Assembly (NCBI GenBank): GCA_036676195.1 | Contig: JAKFDK010000020.1 | Span: 1 to 60,002, forward strand | Direction: 5' to 3' | From: JAKFDK01 sp036676195 | Lineage (GTDB): Bacteria; Bacillota; Sulfobacillia; Symbiobacteriales; ZC4RG38 | Length of the DNA: 60,002 nt | Shown here: in pieces, positions 51,445 through 59,305 of the stretch | How positions within the stretch are numbered: position 1 is the first letter of the stretch | Layout of the letters: each line of letters opens with the position of its first letter | Notes under the pieces: model-generated | The model's input: only the letters and a program-made list of their open reading frames with translations | What the model was told of the DNA's origin: nothing | Databases searched by the model: none | Made by a program: the position numbers and the translations under genes

Positions 51445-51717
51445 TTACCACGCACCCGGCGGTGCCGGGTAAGCCGCAATACCGGGGATGCCGGCCGTAG
51501 TGGGATAGGCCGAAGGAACGGTGGCCACGGTAGTGACAGGTACAGCATACTCGTACACGCGGTAGACGGTAGCGTTGGCAGCCGGGTAAGAAATGGCGCC
51601 GGGCGCAATGAAGTTGTCGTTGGCCCCGGCCTGGGCCCCGATGAACGGGGAGACAGCGGGGGTCCAGTCACCACCTGCGAGGCTGGCGGGGTTGCCGCCG
51701 TATGCTCCGTATAGCAT
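51445..51717 (-). CDS. small Gly/Ala/Pro/Tyr-rich protein, possibly spore or surface related
   Basis: 90 residues starting MLYGAYGGNPASLAGG and ending YPAPPGAW. It has no signal peptide, is rich in small residues and tyrosine, and reads like spore-coat or exosporium-associated small proteins. No family is recognised. ATG 51717 has GAAGGGAG at about 8 bases. A similar composition is seen in the 33276-33899 gene. Confidence 0.65.
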   Translation of the reverse strand: MLYGAYGGNPASLAGGDWTPAVSPFIGAQAGANDNFIAPGAISYPAANATVYRVYEYAVPVTTVATVPSAYPTTAGIPGIAAYPAPPGAW

Positions 51718-51912
51718 ATATAATCTCCCTTCAACTCGGAATGGCTGGGTGTCCTGACCTATTCTATGCCCCCTGGCTACAAATGCGGTAACGGCCGGTT
51801 GCCCCAGCCTATGTGCCGCCCGCCACGCCTGTTCGCCGCTACGGCTGTGGATTCGAACGGGGCCGCCTCATAGGCTGGAGGCGCGGAGGCGTCCACAGGG
51901 GGCGATGAGACC

Positions 51913-53208
51913 GTGTGGCAACCCGAACTGGAAGCGGCAGCCCCGGAGGCACTGGCGACCTTGCAGGTGCAGCGGCTCCGGGACCTGGTCAAGCGGCTGT
52001 TTCACCGGGTTCCGTTTTACCGGGCGGCCATAACCGCCCTGGACATCCATCCCCGGGACATCTCCGGCCCTGCGGACCTGCGTAATCTGCCGCAGACCAC
52101 CCGGGCCGACCTGCGGGAGCAGTATCCCTTCGGCCTGCTGGCCATCCCCGCCCAGCGGGTGGTCAGGCTGCATGCCACCTCCGGCACCCGGGGCAAGCCG
52201 ACCCTGGTAGCCTGCAGCAGCGGCGACCTGAACACCTGGGCCGACCTGTGCGCCCGCATGCTGGTGGCAGCCGGCTGCCGCCGGGGCGATGTCTGGTACG
52301 TGGCTTCGGGTTACGGGCTGTTCACCGGCGGGCTGGGGGCCCATTACGGGGCGGAACGGGTGGGGGCCGCCGTGGTGCCGGCGTCCAGCGGTAACTCCAT
52401 CCGCCTGCTGCAACTCATGCAGGATGTACCCCCGGCGGGCATCCACTGTATTCCCAGTTACATGCTCCGTCTCGCCGAGGTGGCCGCAGCGGCCGGGGTC
52501 GAGCCCCGCCGCCTGGGGCTGCGTTACGGTTCCTTTGGCGGTGAAACCTGGGCAGAGCCCCTGCGCCGGCGGATTGAAGAGACCTTCGGGCTGCGGGCCC
52601 ACGATGTGTACGGCCTGAGCGAGTGCCTGGGACCGGGGGTGGCGTACGAGTGTGAAGCGCGCCAGGGGCTGCACCTGAGCGAGGACCATTTCCTGGCCGA
52701 GATTGTCGATCCGATCAGCGGCGCGCCGGTGCCCGAAGGCCGGGAGGGGGAACTGGTTCTGACCAGCCTGACCAAGGTGGCCATGCCGCTGCTGCGCTAC
52801 CGCACCGGCGACCTGACCCGGCTTATCCCCGGCCGCTGCAGTTGCGGGCGCACCCTGCGGCGCCTGGCCCGGATCAGCGGCCGGGCCGACGACATGCTGA
52901 CCATAAGGGGAGTGAACCTGTTCCCCGCCGAGGTGGAGCGGGTGCTGCTGCAGTTCCCGGAACTGAGCGCCAGGCACCGGCTGGTGGTGGATCGCATCGG
53001 ACCCATGGATACCCTGGCGATCGAGACCGAACTGGCCGCCCCCGCCCCTGCGGCGGCGGCTGAGCCGGGGGGGCTGGCCGAACGGGTGCAGGAACATCTG
53101 CGGGCTGAACTGGGCCTGACGGCAGCCATTCACCTGCTCCCCCCCGGCATGCTGCCGCGCCAGGAGGGTAAGGCCGTGCGGGTGGTCGACCGCCGCCCCC
53201 GCCCCTGA
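51913..53208 (+). CDS. paaK: phenylacetate-CoA ligase
   Basis: A 431-residue ANL ligase of the PaaK group. The P-loop is HATSGTRGKPTLV (about 91-103). GIHCIPSYMLRL, FGGETWAEPLRRRIE, YGLSECLGPGVAYEC (about 235-249), YRTGDLTRL and the hinge ISGRADDMLTIRGVNLFPAEVE (about 325-345) follow. It forms aryl-CoA from phenylacetate or a related acid. GTG 51913 follows AGGGGG. No other paa genes lie in the window. It is followed by transporter remnants. Confidence 0.92.
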   Translation: MWQPELEAAAPEALATLQVQRLRDLVKRLFHRVPFYRAAITALDIHPRDISGPADLRNLPQTTRADLREQYPFGLLAIPAQRVVRLHATSGTRGKPTLVACSSGDLNTWADLCARMLVAAGCRRGDVWYVASGYGLFTGGLGAHYGAERVGAAVVPASSGNSIRLLQLMQDVPPAGIHCIPSYMLRLAEVAAAAGVEPRRLGLRYGSFGGETWAEPLRRRIEETFGLRAHDVYGLSECLGPGVAYECEARQGLHLSEDHFLAEIVDPISGAPVPEGREGELVLTSLTKVAMPLLRYRTGDLTRLIPGRCSCGRTLRRLARISGRADDMLTIRGVNLFPAEVERVLLQFPELSARHRLVVDRIGPMDTLAIETELAAPAPAAAAEPGGLAERVQEHLRAELGLTAAIHLLPPGMLPRQEGKAVRVVDRRPRP

Positions 53209-53239
53209 GCGCCGCCGGCGGGTGCCGGCGGGTTCCAGC

Positions 53240-53790
53240 CAGCGGTCGAGGCGCTGAACACCATACAACTGGGGTCCAGGGCTGCCGTATGCTCATCCAG
53301 CAGCAGGAGCTGCGGCTCGCTGATGCTGGCCATCACCAGGGCCAAAGCCTGGCGCTGCCCGCCCGAGAGCCCCTGGGTGGGCAGGCCGAGCCGGTCCTCC
53401 AGCCCCATCTGCACCACCCGCAGGGCGGCCCGGAACCGCTCCCGCAAGACCCGGGTCACGCCCAGCCCCAGGTCCAGCCGCTGGCCCCGGCGCCAGGCCA
53501 GGGCCAGGTTCTCTTCCACCGTCAGGCGGTCAGCATGAGCGGCCAGCAGGTCCTGGATGCGCCAGGCCGCATGCATCGCCCCGGTGACCAGCCCGGCTGC
53601 CAGACCGGCGACCATCGCTAGCAGGGTGGCGACCACGGGGTCGCCGCCGGCGCCGATCCATACCGCTGCCACGGCGGCCCCCGTAGTGAAGCTGCTGTCC
53701 ACGGTCAGATCGGCAAAGCCCAGAATGCGAAACGACAGCCAGATGCCCAGCGCCGCCAGGAAGTACGCCAGTCCCTGCCGCCCTGCGCGG
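53240..53790 (-). pseudogene. fused remnants of an ABC permease and its ATPase
   Basis: The first part (about 53790-53545) encodes the N-terminus of a COG4120-type permease (FLAALGIWLSFRILGFADLT, then TTGAAVAAVWIG). The second (about 53540-53240) encodes the middle of the partner ATPase (LTVEENLALAWRRGQ, signature LSGGQRQALAL, Walker B LLLLDEHTAALDP). A deletion removed the permease C-terminus and the ATPase N-terminus including Walker A, so neither can work. Intact pairs import amino acids such as tryptophan or tyrosine with TrpX-type binding proteins. Confidence 0.75.
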
Positions 53791-53796
53791 GCTCAC

Positions 53797-53974
53797 GCCG
53801 GTGCTGCCAGGGGCGCGGCTGACGGTCAGCGGGGGCATTGAGCGCCCGCGGCTGCCCCACCCTGGACGGCCTGGGGGGAGTGGGCGACGGCGCCCGCTCC
53901 CCCCGGAATATGTGCGCACCGACCTGCTGGCCGAGCGCACCGCCCTGCTGGCCAGGCTGTTACTGGCCCTGTAA
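53797..53974 (+). pseudogene. C-terminal remnant of an unknown protein
   Basis: A frame without start ends in PEYVRTDLLAERTALLARL and a stop at 53972-53974. The sequence looks like a real protein end, but I cannot name the family. It abuts the ABC remnants, so this whole stretch is a deletion scar. Confidence 0.3.
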
Positions 53975-54040
53975 GCCCCGCTGGGTCCTGGCTCGGGGCG
54001 GTGCCACCAGCACGCCCTGATACCGCACTCCGATCGCCTC

Positions 54041-54070
54041 TGGCCGGGAAGGTGTTGTCCTTCCCGGCCA
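54041..54070. terminator. 12-bp perfect hairpin
   Basis: Arms 54041-54052 and 54059-54070 with a 6-base loop, 47 bases downstream of the gene at 54117-55109. It is the probable terminator of that gene, without a clear U-tract. Confidence 0.6.
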
Positions 54071-54116
54071 CATGCTGCATCCAAAGCAGAGGACGAGGCA
54101 ATCCAGCCCGGGCTGG

Positions 54117-55109
54117 TTAAATCTTGAACGCCTCGAATGTCTCCTGCGCAAACAGCTCCTGGATGCTCACCAGGCGGGGGGACAGCCCCTGCTCATGGTG
54201 GTAACGCAGGAACGTCTGCAAGGTATGGGCGTTCGACTCGACCCCGTAGGGCCAGTAGTCAGCGCCCATGAGCCCGCACACCTGCTCGGTGAGGCCGTTG
54301 ATCCAGGGCAGCATGATATTGAGCGCAGCCGAATAAGCCAACCGTTCATAGGCAATCCCCTTGGCTTCCTCAAAAGCCTTGAACAGGGAGCGCGCCACCC
54401 ACGGGTACTTCTCGTAGATCTCCCGGCGGATCACCACCACGTGCATGATCGGGTGAATCTGCGTCTGGGTGAAATACTTGCTTTCTTCCGTCTGGAAATC
54501 GGGGAACAGGCGCGCCACCGTCCTGGCGCCCCGAGCATAGGCCGGGGGCACGCGGGGGGCATATAAGGCGTCGATTTCGCCCTGTTCCAGCATCTCGGAC
54601 AGGGTTTTGGTGTCCCCGATGTGCTCCACGTGAATGTGCGGCGGCAATTGCAAGGGCAGCTTGTCGGCGCGACCCGGATGCTCCACACCGCCGGTATAAT
54701 AGGGCACGCTGCCTACGGGTACGCCGTACACGTCTTCCAGAATCCCGCGTACCCAGACCGCAGCCGTTACCTGGTACTCCGGAACGCCCACCCGCTTACC
54801 GATCAGATCCTTGGGCGTCCGAATCCCGCTTTCGGTATTGATATAAATGGCGGAGTGCCGGAACATCCGCGAGAGAAAGACCGGTATGGCCACGAACGGC
54901 CGGTCGGCTGTGAAGAGGGACTTGGTGTAGGAGGAAAGAGACATTTCCGCCACATCGAACTCCCTGTAACGGACCATGCGGAAGAAACACTCTTCCGCCG
55001 GCAGGCCCAGGCAGGTCAGATCGATTCCTTCGGCTCTTACCCGGCCGTCCAGGATCCCTTGAGTACGGTCATAGTCCTTGCATGCAAGGGTCAGAGGCAG
55101 ATTGGCCAT
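54117..55109 (-). CDS. 4,5-dihydroxyphthalate decarboxylase-like / substrate-binding-fold protein
   Basis: A 330-residue protein matching the 4,5-dihydroxyphthalate decarboxylase group (LPLTLACKDYDRTQGILDGR at the N-terminus, FRMVRYREFDVAEMSLSSY, then GIRTPKDLIGKRVGVPEYQ). The fold is that of periplasmic binding proteins, but there is no signal peptide, so it should be cytoplasmic. Group members decarboxylate aromatic acids or are uncharacterised. ATG 55109 follows AGGGAGG. It has its own promoter about 170 bases upstream. No phthalate genes lie nearby, so the substrate is open. Confidence 0.82.
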   Translation of the reverse strand: MANLPLTLACKDYDRTQGILDGRVRAEGIDLTCLGLPAEECFFRMVRYREFDVAEMSLSSYTKSLFTADRPFVAIPVFLSRMFRHSAIYINTESGIRTPKDLIGKRVGVPEYQVTAAVWVRGILEDVYGVPVGSVPYYTGGVEHPGRADKLPLQLPPHIHVEHIGDTKTLSEMLEQGEIDALYAPRVPPAYARGARTVARLFPDFQTEESKYFTQTQIHPIMHVVVIRREIYEKYPWVARSLFKAFEEAKGIAYERLAYSAALNIMLPWINGLTEQVCGLMGADYWPYGVESNAHTLQTFLRYHHEQGLSPRLVSIQELFAQETFEAFKI

Positions 55110-55576
55110 AATATCCTCCCTGTGATGACTGACTCCGGGGCTCAGACCTGACCGGCCAGGAGGCCGCGATCCTGGTCAGGCTACCCGTGGGATCAGCGGC
55201 CTGCTGGCCCGGCCAAGCCCAAACACCTTATGTAGACGATGCGGCGAAAGGCTTGGCACTCGCCCATGAGTTAAGAAAAGTATAATATAGGCCAATAGTA
55301 CGGTCTTGTCATATTTATGTCAGGAGCTGGCCCTTTCTTGTTCTTTTCGGAATTTCAGCACACGTCATCGGGTAATCAGGCGAACGGTGGGAAAAACGGC
55401 GGCCGTGCCGCCACCCCAGAGATGATCCTGGTGGAACTACGTGCAAACTCCAAAAACCCGGAAAATCCGTGTAAAACCTGATGCAATCGGATGTGTGCCG
55501 GTTGCAATCCGGCCTGGGTCTGTGGTGCGCACCCAGACGGCCAGGCAGAAACATGAATCGGGCTTCCGGCTGGGAC
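55110..55576. other. 5' leader and upstream spacer of the decarboxylase-like gene
   Basis: No gene seen. A likely minus-strand promoter lies at 55284-55312, giving an untranslated leader of about 170 bases that can fold into GC-rich stems (for example around GGCCTCCTGGCC). I recognise no riboswitch class. The part from 55313 to 55576 has only shadow reading frames. Confidence 0.4.
55284..55312 (-). promoter_or_regulatory. sigma-A-type promoter for 54117-55109 gene
   Basis: On the minus strand: -35 ATGACA (55312-55307, 5 of 6), a 17-base spacer and the -10 TATATT (55289-55284, 5 of 6). Confidence 0.65.
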
Positions 55577-55745
55577 TCACCGCTCATCGTCTTGCTGAAT
55601 CGCCACATCGTTGACTCGTTCTAACTGATGCGGGGCAAGAGCGTGCAGATGTCCGTGGTCCTGCCCTCATTGTCCACGAACGCTACCTCGTAAGCCTCTT
55701 CTGGCTGTACGAGTTACCGTGTCCCCTTTACGTACCAGACCCGGG
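55577..55745 (-). pseudogene. frameshifted DUF4926 protein remnant
   Basis: Reading three frames in turn gives CPGLVRKGDT, VQPEEAYEVAFVDNEGRTTD and PHQLERVNDVAIQQDDER, the pattern of DUF4926 proteins (YEVEFVD-x-GRT followed by L-x-P-x-x-L). Single-base shifts near 55712 and 55628 break it. DUF4926 genes often accompany toxin-like partners, but none is seen here. Confidence 0.45.
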
Positions 55746-56109
55746 CAGGCCTTGTACCGCCGCCCTGCCACCCACCCGTCAGGCCGCCCCGGTATGAAGC
55801 TCGTCAGAGCCGGGTAACATAAGGAATGAGAAGCAGGGTCATAACAACCTTGCGGACCCAACGTGGCAGCACGGCGACTCACCTCCGCATAGAGGCCGAG
55901 TCTCCCCCTCACCCAGATTATGCCAAACACGTGTTCTGCCACACCCACCAACTGCTCGACAAAAGTCGAGCGGTTTTGTCATATCTTGCCGTTAAGAAGC
56001 TCTCGGCGATCAAATGCACAAAGCTACCAATGTCGAAATCGAGGCCATGTGGCAGGCTCTACGTCGGGTTCGTTCAGCGATCAGCAAGGGGTGATCCCAT
56101 AGGTGGTGC
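55746..56109. other. intergenic stretch, no gene seen
   Basis: Only short shadow frames on both strands. I see no convincing promoter, hairpin or repeat. Confidence 0.35.
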
Positions 56110-56484
56110 TTGAGACTATGGAGCGACTTCATCAAACGCCGGGACGGATGCCGGTGTGTCAACTGCGACAAGACAGAGAAACTTCAAGCCCACCACGTCT
56201 TTCGGCGGGTTGTATATCCAAAAGGGACACTGGAGTTGGGGAACGGAATCACCCTTTGCCCTGAATGCCACAACAAGGTTCATGAGGAGTCTAGCAGCCG
56301 ACCTGCGAAGGATACGCCGCTGAATGCTCGGGGTGGAGACAGCCCGGATGGCGTCTTGCCCCCGGGGACTGGTACACGGCGATGGCAAACTGGGCGGCTA
56401 CGTCCTTCTGTCGGGGGAGTTCCAGCAGTTCGACCCGCAGAGGTTTACACCAGCAAGAAAGGGAGTGATCCACTAACCGCTTAA
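56110..56484 (+). CDS. HNH endonuclease, probably with altered C-terminus
   Basis: Residues 1-60 form an HNH/zinc-ribbon nuclease module (FIKRRDGCRCVNCD, LQAHHVFRR, GNGITLCPECHNKVHEE) with all four cysteines and the catalytic histidine pair. After residue 62 the sequence loses protein character, while another frame reads GDGKLGGYVLLSGEFQQFD to a stop near 56475. The native C-terminus may therefore be lost or replaced. The start is TTG 56110, with weak support. Such small HNH proteins occur in phages and mobile elements. Confidence 0.6.
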   Translation: MRLWSDFIKRRDGCRCVNCDKTEKLQAHHVFRRVVYPKGTLELGNGITLCPECHNKVHEESSSRPAKDTPLNARGGDSPDGVLPPGTGTRRWQTGRLRPSVGGVPAVRPAEVYTSKKGSDPLTA

Positions 56485-56587
56485 ATCACGGTCGTTGCGG
56501 ATAGAATATGGGTGCAGGGAAGGGCAGGGGCTGGGGAACGAGGTGTCGCCGTGAACGGGTCTCAGGCCCAGCTAACCCAGCACCCTT

Positions 56588-57602
56588 TCAAGAAAGGCGC
56601 GGGTTACCTCCGTCACGACGGCAACAATGATAGCTGTGTAAAGTCGGCGACGGAGCAGCATTCAGACTCCACCCCCTTGTCGGGTTCGGAGTCCCCTGTC
56701 CCCCCTGCATCCACATCATACCAAAACACCTGTTCGCCGACGTGTCGAATGGCGCTGTCGAAAAGGCACGTTCGTTCGACACGTGAGCGCGGTCCTTCCG
56801 GTGCTTACTGGGCTGCTGCCCGTTTTCTGGCCGGGCTGCCGCGCTGCTGGTCATTTCTTTGGTCCTACGCCACTGCCAGCACCAGTGGCGCGGTGCCGGT
56901 CCCACCCATTCCCACGCGCCAGGGCTCCGCTCCCGCCCGGTCTGCTCTGCCCACGCCTGTGTCAGCCCGGCCCGAATCTGCCGGACCGGGTGCGGAAAGT
57001 AGTCCCGGCTGTAGCGCACCCGTGGCCCCGGCCACTCTTTCAGGTGTTGTTGCTGCTCCTTCTTGCCTTGCCCTACCGTGTAGCCCACCAGGTATCTGGC
57101 GGCCCTGGCCGGGCAGCGCAGCTTCTGCACATCTAAATGAGCCGTGGGTGTGGAATTCCCACCGCCGGCTCAGCCATTTGCGCGGCACCGGCTTTCCCCG
57201 CACCAGCAGGTGCAGGTGCGGCCGGTGTCCCGGGGTCCGGCGTCCGGTGGTCAGTTCCACGAAGGCGACGTATTCAAAGGGGCCGTAGGTGCGGCGGATC
57301 TCCCCCACCAGCCGGTTCAAGGCGCGGCTGAGCAGCCGGGTCAGGGCGACTGCCTCGGCACGCTGTGCCGCCCGCTGGGCCGGTGGTGCCTGGCGCCACA
57401 GGGGCAGGGCCTGGCGCAGGGTCAGGGTGATGAAGTATTGCGGCGCTCCCGTCTGGCTGTCCGCCCAGTTCAGCACCGCCCGCCACTGTGTTGCCTGTCT
57501 CCTGGCACAGGCCGGGCAGCCCCAGCACCCGCACGGTGCCAGCCGGTACTCGCGGGTTTCCCGGTAGCGCAGCAGCAGGGGTGACTGGCAGGTGGTGTCC
57601 AA
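56588..57602 (-). pseudogene. frameshifted rolling-circle replication initiator (HUH Rep)
   Basis: The first frame (TTG 57602 with GGGGAGGGG at 8 bases) gives a zinc-knuckle start CGCWGCPACARR, motif 1 QYFITLTLR and HUH motif 2 HRPHLHLLVRGK, then loses sense near 57135. A second frame from about 57130 continues VQKLRCPARAARYLVGYTVG, with the likely nicking tyrosine, and RVRYSRDYF. One extra T in TCATTTAGATG explains the break. Intact relatives start plasmid or phage rolling-circle replication. It is either a pseudogene, a sequencing error or a true frameshift site. Confidence 0.75.
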
Positions 57603-57935
57603 AAAACGATCCCCTCCCCATCTAGCTTTGGCCAGACAGAGAGGGGATAAGCGGGGGGCTTGACGGGTGGCGGGACGGCGGTACTATGGCTTTTCGGACC
57701 GGAGGCAATCCTGGCGGGCCGTGAGTGCCCATGGCGTGACCCGGATGCTTTAGACATGAGCGCTTTGCGCACCGTTCATTGTATTTAAGACGAGCTACCA
57801 AAAACAGCCGACTTTTGTGGATCTCAGTATCGCTCAAGTTGGAGCCGCGCCGAAACTGCGCGAATCTGAAGTCTCTGGACCCGTTTCCATATTTGCTCGT
57901 GGCCACCAGGTCATGGGAGTTCAGAACTACGAAGC
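57603..57935. other. spacer upstream of rep, possible origin
   Basis: No gene I can support; a minus-strand frame exists but has no recognisable domain. The G-rich tract and short repeats just before rep are where a rolling-circle nick site would be expected, but I cannot identify one. Confidence 0.3.
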
Positions 57936-58637
57936 CTACCGCCACAACTGGTCGAAATCGAATGCCGGAACCTTATATCCATCCGCGGGACCTTGTGCAA
58001 ACCACCCGAGACCAAGTCGGGTTTTCACTTCATTCACGAACTCGACTTGAACCAGTCGAGGGTCATCAAGAAGATCAGTTAGTTGGACCCGTATTCCATC
58101 ACCTACGGCATCATGCGGAAATTGCATGTGAAAGTCAGGGTGCTCCAGGTAACAGGGACCGAAGTAGTTCACCCAAAAGACACCGGGGAGGAACTTTCTG
58201 CTTGCCGGGGGAAGTCCAAGAAGATTCAACAGTGAATCGCGGCTAATCATCCCAAACACTGCGTTTGACCAACTAAATAAGGCATCTCCTATAGCCAATA
58301 ACTGATGGGTGTCCATCTTTCTGTTTTCCAACCTGAGTTGGATGGTGTTGAATCGCTCCGTTCCCGGATGTAGGTGCGTGTACCATGAGACCGAACCCGA
58401 AAACTTGGTCGCTCCCTCTCCTTTGAACAGGATAGTACAAGAATGTGGTGCATCCTCAGTCCCTCTGCCCCTCCACATCGTCTCCCATTTGAGCAAATCG
58501 TAGGGTTTCCTCAGAGGCTCGATTTCATCTGCCTTCGTCAGTCTGAGGCCCAGCTTTGCGAGCAAATCCACCAGTTCTTCTGATCGCTCTGTATGGCTCC
58601 AGTCGGTCAGCGACCGAAAGTATACATGCACCTTCAT
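57936..58637 (-). CDS. probable immunity protein of the Rhs toxin
   Basis: A 233-residue soluble protein (MKVHVYFRSLTDWSHTERSE start; FKGEGATKFSGSVSWYTHLH in the middle). I recognise no named immunity family with certainty. Its place, 14 bases after the Rhs toxin tip stop and on the same strand, with GGCGGGGGAC before ATG 58637, is the standard position of a polymorphic-toxin immunity gene. It is less GC-rich than the core genes, as is usual for such cassettes. Confidence 0.65.
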   Translation of the reverse strand: MKVHVYFRSLTDWSHTERSEELVDLLAKLGLRLTKADEIEPLRKPYDLLKWETMWRGRGTEDAPHSCTILFKGEGATKFSGSVSWYTHLHPGTERFNTIQLRLENRKMDTHQLLAIGDALFSWSNAVFGMISRDSLLNLLGLPPASRKFLPGVFWVNYFGPCYLEHPDFHMQFPHDAVGDGIRVQLTDLLDDPRLVQVEFVNEVKTRLGLGWFAQGPADGYKVPAFDFDQLWR

Positions 58638-58651
58638 CACAGTCCCCCGCC

Positions 58652-59257
58652 TCACGTCATGAAATCTCCTTCGCAGACCCCCATAACCTCGCAGTTCATC
58701 TTTTCTACATCCAGGAAGTCTGCTGGTGCGATCATAGGGACGACATCCAGTCCAGAACCGATCGCAGAACCTACCTCCTTCAGCACGGTTATCCCACTTT
58801 CACCCAGTGCCCAGACTTGACCTCCAACTTCGGCAATCTTATCCTTGAGAGGCTGCGACAGCTTCGTTCCTTCCCTCACCACTAGGACGAACTGCTTTTT
58901 CTGGGCGTCAGCGATCTCCATCAATCCGCGCAACTGCCTGCTGAGGTATTGGTAACCGACGTTCTTGAGTTCCGCCATGGTATCCTTGCTGAAAAAGTCA
59001 GGGATTCGGTCACCCCAAGAGGTTGAAATCGGTGGGCCGGAGTATTTCTGAAACTCCGCTGCTGCACTTTTGAACAAATTCTCAAACACGTCTCCAGCTT
59101 CCTTGAACCAGGTCCGGTTATGACCTGAGGGGTCCACATAGTTAATGGGATTATTTCCCACATAGGCATAGAGATTCAGCGTCCACGGCTGCCACGGGTT
59201 ACCAAGATAGGTATCCTGCCCAATGGACCGTCCTGGAAAAGTGTATGCCCAGTAATG
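58652..59257 (-). CDS. truncated Rhs protein tip with REase-fold toxin domain
   Basis: The 5' end reads QDTYLGNPWQPWTLNLYAYV and the Rhs core signature GNNPINYVDPSG. A toxin domain of about 150 residues follows. RIPDFFSKDTMAELKNVGYQ and SRQLRGLMEIADAQKKQFVL resemble Tox-REase-7-type nucleases, with the PD...E-x-K core as IPD and AELKN. The large Rhs shell is missing: upstream lies an IS110 element, so this is an orphan or displaced tip. A GTG at 59161 could start it, but that is not a natural start. Confidence 0.72.
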   Translation of the reverse strand, partial: HYWAYTFPGRSIGQDTYLGNPWQPWTLNLYAYVGNNPINYVDPSGHNRTWFKEAGDVFENLFKSAAAEFQKYSGPPISTSWGDRIPDFFSKDTMAELKNVGYQYLSRQLRGLMEIADAQKKQFVLVVREGTKLSQPLKDKIAEVGGQVWALGESGITVLKEVGSAIGSGLDVVPMIAPADFLDVEKMNCEVMGVCEGDFMT

Positions 59258-59305
59258 GCAATCCCTTTCGGCTGGGATTCGCCCCCTGGGCCTGCTTCCC
59301 TGCTT

